Shown: positions 27,701-36,600 of the stretch, piece by piece | How the letters are laid out: every line of letters begins with the position of its first letter | How positions within the stretch are numbered: position 1 is the stretch's first letter | Origin: Bugula neritina | Lineage: Eukaryota > Bryozoa > Gymnolaemata > Cheilostomatida > Bugulidae | DNA length: 64,000 nt | NCBI GenBank assembly: GCA_964035545.1 | Contig: OZ037765.1 | Span: 19,772,698 to 19,836,697 of the forward strand | Direction of reading: 5' to 3' | Notes under the pieces: model-generated | The model's database searches: none | Seen by the model: only the letters and a program-made list of their open reading frames with translations | What the model was told of the DNA's origin: nothing | Program-made: the position numbers and the translations under genes

Positions 27701-30700
27701 TTGTCAGATAAGGTATTCGCAGCTGATCAATTTCATCTTCAGTGTTTCATAGTTTATATAATTCACTATGCACCAAATTAAACCATAACCCTTGTGTTTT
27801 TAATATTTAAAGTATGTTTTTCCCTAATTCGTGGCTAAATGTAACTCGTAGTTATGTCTTAGTGGTTTTTGTGGTTTTAAAGGTGTCAGATATTTATTTC
27901 ATTTAGTCTAGATTGCATATCGCATCATTCAATTGAAGGTTATATAATACAGTCAGCACTCTTTCTGATTCATGCTAAAGGTTAGCGAGTTTGTACAGCG
28001 AGTATCTCCAGCCCTCCACCAACAAGTAGAGAGTATGGGCGACGATGGTGAAGAACTCTGCACGGCACAGGATGTTGTTGGCTATGTGTCTCAACTGATA
28101 CTCTCTGAGATCTCTCATAAACCTCCCCCTCTACCCCTGGTAGCTCGGGTGGTAGACAAGACCGTCATGTTGGCAGAGGTTTGTACTCACCAGTTTTTCA
28201 ATGTCAGCCATATTCATCGGGTAGTAAATAGGTTAATAACTGTTGCGATTGACAGTAGCTAAGAAACTCATCTTCTGTTGTAGAAGATTTAGTTATTTAT
28301 TTTTTATTATATTTATTTATTACAAGTATAATATTTACTAATAATATTTAATAATAATAAGTACAATAATTACTAATTTGCTATAAGTATAATATTTACT
28401 AAATATAAATCTTTTGATAAATATACGTATTTATTATAATAAAATTTGTATTTAGTAAATTAGAAAATTTAGAAGTTTTAATTCTTTCACAAGTTTTCAT
28501 TTTCTTGTTTTAAAGTTGTTTAGTGAAACCAGCCTAGCTGAATATGCATTTCAAACGGTTTTGTAACTGATTTAATAACAGCATTTACCTTCTAGCTTGA
28601 ATTTTATTTACAGGCGCAGAATATTTTGGGATGTCTACTGGAGGAAGTTATGCGTATGAACTCGGAGATTGTGGAGAATATGTGTGAAGATGGTCTGGTA
28701 GCAATGGACAGTCTGATGAGGTCATACTCTGATGATGAGGTCATGCCGTCTGCTACTGTAAAACAAGTGGCTGCAGCTGTTGGTGATGAGGTGGTGCGTT
28801 TCGATTCGTCAGCCATTAATACAACTTGTGAGTCGGGCACTTCCATGGAGAGTTCACAACCAGAACGATCTTCTGTAGATGACACTTCATCTTTAGAACT
28901 TACACCGGAAAAGCATCCTTCTGCAGGAAATACGCCTATGAAGCTGCCTACAGCAGAAACTAGTTCTTTATCCATAGAAACAAGAAGCTCTCTGTCCACC
29001 ACCAGCTCACTGCCAGATCCGGCAGTATTGGAACATGTGTCACGCAATTCACCATCATCTGTTGATGCATCTAAATCTGGTTCTTCTTTGTCAGATGCAA
29101 TAGCCTTATCTGCGGAAATATCTGCACCGGATGGCTCGTGTACTGAACTGTTTGCTGATGACAAAGATGGAAACTGTGATAAGTTGTTGATTAGAAGAAT
29201 TGAGCCGGAAGATCCAAGCGACGGGACCCAAAACACACAGCCTGGGGATGAGGTGCTGCCTGGAGTAGCGGCTATTAGGTTATCCGACAGTGAAGATGAC
29301 AAGGCTGAGATCTCTGGTACTCTTTCCGGCATGTCTCTTTCGGGTTTGTTTCTCTTCTCTCTTATATTGGAATAGTGTTGCCTAATTTATATTTGATGTA
29401 TACTTTTGGGGGAGAGGGAGCAGCCGTGGTCTAGGGGTTAGAGTGTTTGCCTAGTAAGCACGGAGTCATGGGTTCTAACCCCAGTAAAGGCCAGTGGTAA
29501 TGGTAGGAAGAGCATCCAGTCATACTTGCTCCTGTGCCCCATCTGAATAAGTCCTCAGCCTGCTTTAAAAACCCTTTCCATCAAGGGTTTTCTCACTAGG
29601 ATGGCGACTATAAACTTGCGCGAGTGAGTGAGTATACTTTTGGGGGAGGAATTGCTGGATTTATTGTAAGAGCAGAAGTGTCTGTAGTCACTCTCAGGAG
29701 CTGAACTAGCAGACCTGTACGTTGGAGAGTTGGCAATGGCTATCTGTAGTTCAGCTTCTGGTTGTAAATTGTGACCCTGTTGAATAAAATTATCTACTTT
29801 TTTGTCAACTCTTGTGGGTTTATAGTGGACATTCCTGTGAGAACTCCTGATGTAAAGGGTTTTTTAATAGGGCTAAGGACCTTTTCACTATTGAAATTAC
29901 GACTGGATGCTCTTCCTAACATCACTAATGGCCTTTATTGAGAATCGAACCACTGACCTTCTATTTATTATGTCTGCTAATAGGAAATTCTAAATTTTCG
30001 TCGTATAAGTGTCAAATTCATTGCTTGCACATGTTTGCATTGTAGAAGTGGTGGGCTCAGCATAATCATATACTATTGTGTCTAATATGTACGTGTGTCT
30101 CATTTACCTGGACATCTCTTCATGTATTATTGTATTTGTTTATACTCTTATTTGTTAGCAAATGGTGATGATGTTAGTGTACTGTGCAATAATGACACGG
30201 CAGAAGAACTGGTGACTGAGGGGGAAGGTGATAACATAACGGAGGTAGAGTCAGCTGTGTCTGCTGACTCTACAGAGGGTAAACTGGAGGGTATGGAGAA
30301 GACCGACTCGGTCAGCATGGATGTTGCTGCCGAGGTTTCGGCTGAAGAATGTGAAGGAGACCCTGATGGAGACAAGGAGGACACTGTTGAGGAATTTCCC
30401 GCTAATAGTGAATCTGAGACTGGTGTAGCAGGAGAACCTGGGGCTCAGGTTTGTGCATGTCATGTTACAGTTTAATAACTATTTCTATTAGGACAACATT
30501 GCTATAGCTCAGGGTTTCCAGTCTAATATACTTATAAGTACCCCTAGTGAGTATAGAGGTACGTTAGACAAATTGTATGTTACTTTAGTTTACATTACCT
30601 TGGGCAACAGTTTGTACCAATATTTTTTCTGCTTTTATTTTATAGACTTTTTTCTAGTTCAAACAGTATTAAATAAAACCTGCAGAAAATTCTGGGCTAA

Positions 30701-32397
30701 TAGCTTATTCACACACGACGTTTTTTAGTTCGTTGGGTCCGACGAATGCCCAACTAACAATCATCGCACATCTTTGTCGCGCCAGCTGCAATAGTAGTGT
30801 ATAGTTGCTTAGCAGCAGTGCTTTTACTAGTAAAGTTGTGACTAGTTAAATTTAGCGATAACTAAGTAAAAATTTTGCGTTAATAAAATAATTATTATCA
30901 AATATGAAACATTTAAATTATGACAAATTTATTAGCTAAACAAAAGCTAAAGATTTAGTAGATTTATGTTTAACAACAGTTGGACTGTGAAAAGGAAATG
31001 AAAATGACACGTAAAACTGCAATGCCCTGGTCGTGCTTTTATATCAAACTCAAACTGATTACTTATTTTTTTCGTAGCCTTTCATTACTCATTCTACTTA
31101 TATTTTTTATTGTTGCAAAATAAAAAATTAAAATGACCTGTTTTATAGCAGTTTTTCTATGAAAGAACTATAGCTAAGATGTTTCAGCTGAAACAATTAT
31201 AAAATAAAATAGAAGTTGGTAGTGTCTACTTTAGGTGAAATGATTCAGTTGCATCAGTTTCAATTTAACTACATTTTAACTTTTTTTCAAGTCACTACTA
31301 CTCATTGTGCACATCGACTCAGTTGCTTACGCGCATCTTTGTATTCAGGATCACAAAGCATGCAGCTGGTCAAGCTATGATAATTTCTATAAAAACGTAC
31401 TTCCGTCATGAAAACTGCTTGAAATAATTTTAAGATGCTGCTGACTAGCAAAATAATATGCTTCCTACAAATTTGCTTATTTTAATTAATTAACATTTAT
31501 TATTATTAATATTACTAAAATATTGATTATTTAATTTAGTTACAATGCCGCAATGTTTGCCATGTGAATTATGCCCGCGCTTTTTGCTTTTTGAAACAAG
31601 CCAATGGAGTGCAATCAGAAAAAATTCGTCAGCTGAAACCTAGCTGGGTCAGGTTCCAACGAAACTGTGAAAAGTCGATCACGTGATCCAAAACAAACAA
31701 ACTTTTCTGCTGTCAGACCAATCAAAGAACGCTAGTTTGGCGCAATTGACGCAACTGTCCGATCACGTGATCCAAAACTAACAAAATTTGTATTCGTCGT
31801 GCCATTTTGGTCCGCTATTCGTCCAATTCGTTGATCGTGTGAATAAGCTATAAGGCTTAAACATGGCATTAGAGTTGTACACCTAAACAAATTGATTTTA
31901 GAATGTTTTCTAAAATGAATTTGCCTCCAGAAATAGCCTTGAAATTGTATTGAGCTGGTAGCCAGATTATTCCTGGGCATTTCAATGGCATATGAATGTA
32001 CCTAGTCAGCCCTCTCTAAGTACATTGAGCAGAGAAAAAGTTTTCTCACAATACTAACAGAATTGTTCTATAAGCAGCTCCAAGTTGGGGGTGACGGAAT
32101 GCAGTAGTCTAGGTTCTCAAGTTTGGAGTTAGGGGTTCCAACTTAGGCCTCCAAACTCGCGAACCCCCAAACTGCTGCACTCAATCACTCCAACTTTTAG
32201 AACAATTCTTAGTAACAAGTTTTAGGTGTCTATTCAGCTTTCCTAGTTTTACAGTATCTATACCAATACCATCCTGCAGTCACTGCATTCAGTTTAGTGT
32301 CACTTCAGCATAACTTTTACTTAGCTAAATTAATAATAATTAATTCATTGATTTGCAGGTCTTGAACTCCACTGGTAAACCTACAGAAGTGGAATAG
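8395..32397 (+). CDS. Multi-Tudor domain protein (Tudor/TDRD family), nine Tudor modules
   Basis: The 28 exons are: 8395-8496, 8702-8840, 9055-9327, 9695-9834, 10110-10403, 11076-11358, 12254-12486, 12883-13135, 13358-13561, 13866-14006, 14142-14392, 14949-15132, 15981-16499, 20222-20806, 22558-23142, 23232-23465, 23655-23850, 23938-24233, 25136-25196, 25382-25569, 25856-25944, 26519-26731, 27034-27151, 27615-27712, 27981-28178, 28614-29343 (or donor at 29316), 30159-30448, 32359-32397. The phases close, giving 2,311 aa (2,302 with the alternative donor). Tudor cores read YVDYGNGE, FIDYGNTS, FVDYGNTE, FCDYGNTE, three times FVDFGNSS, then YVDYGTRE and LVDLGIII. Each is preceded by a WYRAEV-like strand. 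About 450 C-terminal residues are acidic and Ser-rich. Extended Tudor domains bind dimethyl-arginine tails of Piwi proteins in germ granules. No MYND finger was seen, so it resembles Tudor/TDRD6/TDRD15 more than TDRD1. Weakest joins are exon 4 (9695) and the donor at 29343/29316. Confidence 0.88.
15402..15830. mobile_element. Candidate solo LTR with TG..CA ends
   Basis: A 429-bp block in the intron before 15981 starts TGTAATGGACG and ends GTTCTAACA, is less AT-rich than its surroundings, and contains a TATA stretch and an (AT)n run at 15740-15768. Its first 40 bases can fold (AATGGACG pairs with CGTCCATT). It lacks a clear 5-bp target duplication and no second copy is in the window, so the LTR call is inference. 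Confidence 0.35.
16561..16852. mobile_element. MITE with 26-bp terminal inverted repeats, empty site known
   Basis: The ends share CCTAGACACACTTTGCCGC on opposite strands over 26 bp with one mismatch. The same intron position in the paralogous unit 2 (near 20859-20866) reads straight through without the element. Comparing the two shows a duplicated GTT (16558-16560 and 16853-16855), or GGTT with the right end one base shorter. There is no ORF of transposase size. An inner hairpin sits at about 16654-16685 (TCATTGGACAT / ATGTCCAATGA). Confidence 0.85.
17064..18787 (+). pseudogene. Degenerate LTR-retrotransposon fragment (gag, zinc knuckle, aspartic protease)
   Basis: The fragment is inserted in the Tudor intron and is much richer in G+C than its surroundings. 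A gag-like frame (EQFIQEFSDVAEVTQWP) starts near 17066. Frameshifts near 17400 and 17480 and stops follow. A CCHC-like knuckle (ECGSRGHRRKEC, about 17767-17813) lies downstream. The frame 17839-18579 contains an LLDSG(C)T retropepsin active site near 18247 and a conserved-looking TEDAILGMLFLKRH block. The copy ends before any reverse transcriptase, integrase or recognisable primer-binding site. The order fits a Ty3/Gypsy-type element. It is dead; the left junction is placed by comparison with unit 2. Confidence 0.8.
18791..19133. mobile_element. Harbinger-like MITE, 343 bp, TAA target site
   Basis: Flanked by TAA at 18788-18790 and 19134-19136. The left end GCCTAGGGCCACACGGTGCG and the right end are inverted copies for about 75 bp, including TATTTTCGCATGCGAAAAT and AGCAAAGGTGTCCACTGT. 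Only a non-coding centre of about 190 bp separates the arms. It sits at the end of the retrotransposon fragment, so it is nested in or abuts that insertion. The short open frames on it are repeat noise. Confidence 0.85.
20392..22727 (+). repeat. Tandem duplication unit 2: Tudor half-exon plus following intron
   Basis: Copy of unit 1 without the MITE and retrotransposon insertions. It covers the sixth Tudor module, its intron and the linker of exon 22558-23142. Exons 20222-20806 and 22558-23142 are both exactly 585 bp and their 195 encoded residues differ at only seven positions by my count. The third copy of the exon half (22728-23142) is followed by an unrelated 89-bp intron, marking the right end of the array. 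Confidence 0.85.
22283..22445. mobile_element. TA-flanked pogo/mariner-type MITE
   Basis: A 163-bp element in the unit 2 intron, flanked by TA at 22281-22282 and 22446-22447. The left end is CAGTACTTCCTC and the right end reads inward as CAGTGTTCCCTCAGTAG. CAGT..ACTG ends with a TA duplication are typical of pogo-like Tc1/mariner elements. No coding capacity. Confidence 0.6.
25246..25284. other. Perfect 17-bp intronic hairpin
   Basis: TAGTTGATTGCCATACT at 25246-25262 and its exact reverse complement at 25268-25284 flank a five-base loop. It lies in the 185-bp intron between exons 25136-25196 and 25382-25569 of the Tudor gene, 50 bp past the donor. Function unknown. Confidence 0.8.
26018..26396. 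mobile_element. Fold-back element with nested perfect palindrome
   Basis: The outer ends are imperfect inverted repeats: AGACCCTTTTCAGAGG at about 26024-26039 against AGACCTTTCTCAGAGG read on the other strand from 26392, followed inside by CCCCTTTACAATTAAGAG against CCCCCTTACAACTAAGAG. In the middle, 26231-26261 and 26263-26293 form a 31-bp palindrome with a single-base loop and one mismatched pair. The whole lies in the Tudor intron before exon 26519-26731. No ORF and no clear target duplication. Confidence 0.65.
29415..29632 (+). mobile_element. Full-length tRNA-derived SINE with 16-bp target duplication
   Basis: The 5' part reads like a tRNA gene: A-box-like GTGGTCTAGGGGTTAGAG near 29417 and B-box-like GGGTTCTAACCCC near 29470. 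A central block (GGAAGAGCATCCAGTCAT) follows, then a tail containing GGCGACTATAAACTTGCG and GAGTGAGTGAG. The element is bracketed by identical copies of TATACTTTTGGGGGAG at 29399-29414 and 29633-29648, a target duplication of the kind left by LINE machinery. It sits in the Tudor intron after exon 28614-29343. Other copies are at 3955, 29811 and 38070 (all reversed), with a tail fragment at 36741. Confidence 0.9.
29811..29960 (-). mobile_element. Second SINE copy, reverse orientation, in the same Tudor intron
   Basis: Reverse complement of the SINE tail (GTTTATAGTGGACATTCC), central block (GACTGGATGCTCTTCCTA) and B box (GAATCGAACCACTGACCTT). It lies about 180 bp after the forward SINE and is more diverged. 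The region 29649-29810 between them shows nothing I can assign. Confidence 0.75.
30701..31850. mobile_element. Harbinger-like non-autonomous element, 1,150 bp, TAA target site
   Basis: Flanked by TAA at 30698-30700 and 31851-31853 in the last large Tudor intron. The left end TAGCTTATTCACACACGACG pairs with the right end, which reads TAGCTTATTCACACGATCAA on the other strand. An internal repeat (GATCACGTGATCCAAAAC, at about 31677 and 31761) is present near the right side. No transposase ORF. Confidence 0.8.
32059..32209. mobile_element. Short fold-back element
   Basis: AGAATTGTTCTATAAG at the left end matches AGAATTGTTCTAAAAG on the other strand at the right end, with further imperfect pairing inside. 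About 150 bp, in the Tudor intron 30449-32358, close to the terminal exon. No convincing target duplication. Confidence 0.5.
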
Positions 32398-33194
32398 TTC
32401 TCATCTTGTATCCCAGTAATATCTCATCAGAGTGGGGAATTTTATGTAGCATAATATGGCAACGCTCATCGTGTGTTGGTGCTGCCAACTGTTTGCTCAA
32501 CATTGAACTTTGTACACACATTCTATGTAATATAAAACTATTCAGATTTTACTAACATTTCTTTTCTTGATACACTGGTTTGCGTATCTACTATTTTGGT
32601 TTGTTGCACTTACTACACACTGTCCTAGTCCTAAGATTCTGTTAATATATCAACGATTTGTTCTGAACTCAAATACATTAATTTTAATTTGTTAATCTGC
32701 TTTGTTTCTATTTACATAACTTCTGCTTGTATTGTTGAATATTGAGATAAAATTATATTGAAAAGTGAGAAATAGAAAGAAAAGCCGGCTCACACAGCAC
32801 ATCATGAGTATAATGTCTTTCTGCAGTAGAATTTGTGGAAATTTTGAAATCAAAGAGTTCATGAATGCCAACAATTAATTCTGAAATAATCACAATGCAA
32901 AACTAAAATAGCCACACGGCTCTAAGTTTTTGTTATCTTCGAAGAAACATCCAGGTTTTAGGCTTTACTCTTGAGTAACACTAATAATTGTGTCTTTACA
33001 AAGTTGTATGAAGTGAGTTAGTAGAATTTGGATTTTAGACTGGTGTAGAGAAATGTATGAGTACAGATCATATTTCTAGGGCTTGATTTGTTGTAGCAAA
33101 TATGTTCAGCTTTAATGGTGACAATTCTTATCAAAATAGCAGTCTGAAGAACTTTCCAATTTTAATCTAAATGCTATTTGCATATGTCAAAGCT

Positions 33195-33281
33195 ATGATA
33201 TGTACAGCTTATAAAACATAAGTAAAACAACAAAAAATACATATTTTTGTGGTGAAAAGCTTCAAAACTTGTGATGATAAA
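33195..33281 (+). repeat. Inverse-orientation repeat shared with 35539-35624
   Basis: This block, containing GTACAGCTTATAAAACAT and GCTTCAAAACTTGTGATGAT, recurs as its reverse complement at 35539-35624 in the third P450 intron with a few changes. The word GCATATGTCAAAGCTAT also occurs just before this block (about 33180) and again in the loop of the hairpin at 33298-33446 (about 33360), so both may be parts of one unclassified element. Confidence 0.75.
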
Positions 33282-33297
33282 GTTTTGTAATGACAAC

Positions 33298-33446
33298 TTT
33301 TCAAATCATAAGATAAATAAGAATGATGGCCAAGTTTTGGAGCTGTAAAATTATATTTTGCATATGTCAAAGCTATAACATTATAAAATATAATATTACA
33401 GCTCCAAAACTTGGCCATCATTCTTATTTATCTTATGATTTGAAAA
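33298..33446. repeat. Long perfect hairpin, 51-bp arms
   Basis: 33298-33348 and 33396-33446 are exact reverse complements over 51 bp by my reading, and pairing continues inward to about 61 bp with one mismatch. That leaves a loop of roughly 25 bases. It ends 219 bp before the P450 start codon. It could be a hairpin MITE, or if transcribed, a source of hairpin-derived siRNA; I cannot tell which. Confidence 0.85.
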
Positions 33447-33665
33447 ATGATTATTACAAAAATTGTTCCATGTTTTATAAAATTGCTGTGGATTATGATG
33501 GTAGCATAGCATTGTTTTGCATCTGCTATAGTTGGATAAACTTTCCATTTGCCCTAAAGACATATTACTGTACAATGTTTTGCTGCTAGTAATTTATACA
33601 CCCGTGTGTATAAATGTGAATACATAAGCTGTGCACTTCAGTTACTTTAATGAACATCATTCAGT

Positions 33666-36600
33666 ATGGATTGGTTTTTAGGTGATTTCACTTCATATAT
33701 CACACTTATAAGCTGTCTATTTGCAGTGTATTGTATCTATAAATGGAAGAAATATCAAGGTAATCCTCTTTATTCCTTACCAGGTGAGTGTATATTTTAT
33801 TTTACTAAACAGGGTTTTTTTTAGTAAACGCTTGTCCACTAATATATTATAATGTACATAAACATATCTATGTTCGTTTATATGTAAGTTCTCCGCCTTT
33901 ATTTAAGGGCCGGGTTTTTCACTGCCCATATTTGGACACATTCACTTGCTGAGAGGCAAACCTCACTTGGCCCTGTCAAACTTGCAAGAGAAGTATGGGG
34001 ATGTGTTCAAGCTGCAGCTCGGTCCTCACACTGCTGTAGTAGTCGCTGGCAAAGACACAATTAAAGAGTTTTGTTCTCTTGCTACAGTGGCCGGCAGACC
34101 CCACAGGTTTTTTAACAGCTGGACTAAACATGAGCGGTTTGTGTGTATTCTTATATATAGATTGTAGAGTACAATTTGTGTACTATGTTGTGTGTATGGC
34201 CGTTTATATTTTTGCCAAAAATATTCTATATTCTTATTAATGACAGGCTGTAATTTTAAATGTGCCTTGCAATTAATAATGCTTCTTTCTATGGTTCGTT
34301 TTGCTTTATATAATATTTTCAACACATTAATGTCAGCTAATGTAAGATAATAATATTGAGTAAATTACTAACCTTTTTACAGAACTTGGGCTATAGAGCC
34401 GCTAGTGCAAATGTCTATTTTATTAGGTTTCTTTCAAACTAAACTCTAACATGCATATCAACCTACTTCAACATTTAGTCGGTCAGATTTTCACTAGCAG
34501 CAGTTGCAGTGATGAAGGTTATACTTTAATAAAAACAATCATGATGTGCAGTTATACACCTGAAAAATTAAAATTAGGAGCAGACAACATTTGCCGGTCA
34601 GCACAGCTAACATCTGTTCTACCAAAAGTTACATGTCAGAAAATGTGAAATATAGATAAAGCATGATGTAAATTAATGTTCATACAATTTGTCTGCAAAT
34701 ATTAAGGCAATATATTATTTTTCAAAACTATGGTGAGTTGTTAGTCTCCTTGAAAACCTTTATTACCAGTTTTTCTCACAGGATTCAAACTTTAAGCCAC
34801 ACTCTGTTTCACTAAAACTCCTATATTTTTTCTGCCGATAGTCTGATAGTTTTATGCAGTGAGATGAGCCAAGTACTTTCCATGATTACAGGTATTTTGC
34901 GTTTGGCCACAGCAAGGCTTGCCTCAAATACCGAAAAGCAGCTGTGAAGTCAATAGCTTCTCTCTCCAGCTCCAAAGTAGCAGAAGTCTGTCAGGAAGCT
35001 GTAGAGGACCTGGTAGAGAATTTCTGTATGTATAGCAGTACTATACTGCATCTGTTATTACTAAGTTTTAGCTGCTGTTGTTTTATAGTATGTTTGATCA
35101 TGAGGTAAATAGTACCAGTACAATGTTTGACATTCGCTTTGAATCCATCAGAAGAGTTGAATATGTGAAGTATGCTAGAACAAAACAAGAGTAGTTATGT
35201 GTGAGTTCTTCAGAATTGTCAAAATTATTATCTGTGTTAGTAATATGGGCAGTTTTAGTAAATTATCAATAAGTTGGAATTCAAGTTTGTAATAGTTTGT
35301 TGAGGAAAATGTAGAATCCTTCACTTCGATGTTATTGGTGGATGGAAGTTACTATTTTCATATTGATAATTCAGAAATGATTTCCCAACATAATTTAGTG
35401 CAGAGTTATGGCTATTTAATAAGGTAGTTGTGTCATTGAATTGCTATTGGCAATCATTTCAAAATTTGTATTTGTATCCATACTATGCAATGTATTTATT
35501 TTCAACTGTTTTTTGCAATTTTGTTCCTCCAACCTGTTTTTTATCATCACAAGTTTTGAAGCGTTTCACCACAAAAATATGTATTTTTTTTGTTTCACCT
35601 ATGTTCTATAAGCTGTACATATCATTTTTTATAAAAAAAAAAGACTGTAGTTCTATAAAAGTTCCATTGTCTATATGCTTTGTATGATACTTATTTGCTT
35701 TGACATAATATGCTGTTATTTATTTCTCTGCCTAGTTTGTTGTACTTTTAGGTTCATATTTAAGTATGTTACTATTGTGACCTGCTTTAATATTAATATT
35801 GATTAGGTAAAACAGAAAATGGTACACTTCAAATAGAGCAAGCCAGATCCAGTGTGGCCGACATTTCCTACTATTTATGTTTTGGAGAAAAGAAAAAAGC
35901 GAGGAACGGTTCCGAGTTTCAAAAGGTCATAGACAGCCTGAAGAACGTTCTGTCGTTTGCTTCAGTAGCCGGAGTTGCTGATTTATTCCCCTGGGTTCTA
36001 TACTTGCCCAGTTTCCGACAAAGATACAGCAAGTAAGCGGTAGTCTGTTGACATTTCTTCTTCTCCAGTAAAGGTTGCCCCTTCTCTTGGCTTATTAAAC
36101 ATTTAGGCTATCTTTGCTGTTGAGTCTTTAAATTTTTTATGAAGCGAAACAGAAAGTAATGTGTCACTGTAAACAAGTAAATTCATAAATGTATTAATAG
36201 TGTTCTGGTCATTAGTAAACTTGTAAACATGTTATAACCACCAGGTGCTTGCTTGTGAGTAACACACTCATACTAAGAGTAGTTGATTCAACAATTGTCA
36301 CATGTATCGCAAAATGAGTATGTATGCTAGTGTATAGCGTATGCTACCTTCAGCAGATTGCAGGCATGAAATGTATTGCTTTCTAAATAATTATACTCTA
36401 TAATATAAAGTATATATATTATGGCTGTGACATCTAAATACAGTTTCTAATTTGGCCTCATCAATATATCATTGAGAATAATTTCAACTGCTAAGACATT
36501 AAAACTTTTTGCATGTACATAATATAGATTATGCTGATATGGCAATATAATAATATTTTTTAATCTGGTAGGTAATATAGCAATATAATATATATTGTAT

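Larger units (their letters stand above)
32398..33665. other. Intergenic spacer between Tudor 3' end and P450 start
   Basis: No coding exon is visible. It would hold the Tudor 3' UTR and the P450 promoter. Its notable content is the hairpin at 33298-33446 and, at 33195-33281, a block repeated in inverse orientation at 35539-35624. Confidence 0.6.

Noticed and set aside
28604-29332. 242-aa open frame on the minus strand
   Set aside because: Antisense shadow of the large Ser/Thr/Asp-rich Tudor exon 28614-29343; its Ser-rich translation mirrors the sense exon and it has no homology I know.
29415-29490. Functional tRNA gene
   Set aside because: The tRNA-like head lacks a proper acceptor stem, continues into the SINE body and is bracketed by a target duplication.
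30148-30463. Minus-strand frames of 70-78 aa
   Set aside because: Antisense to Tudor exon 30159-30448, which is supported by splice phase and acidic sense composition.
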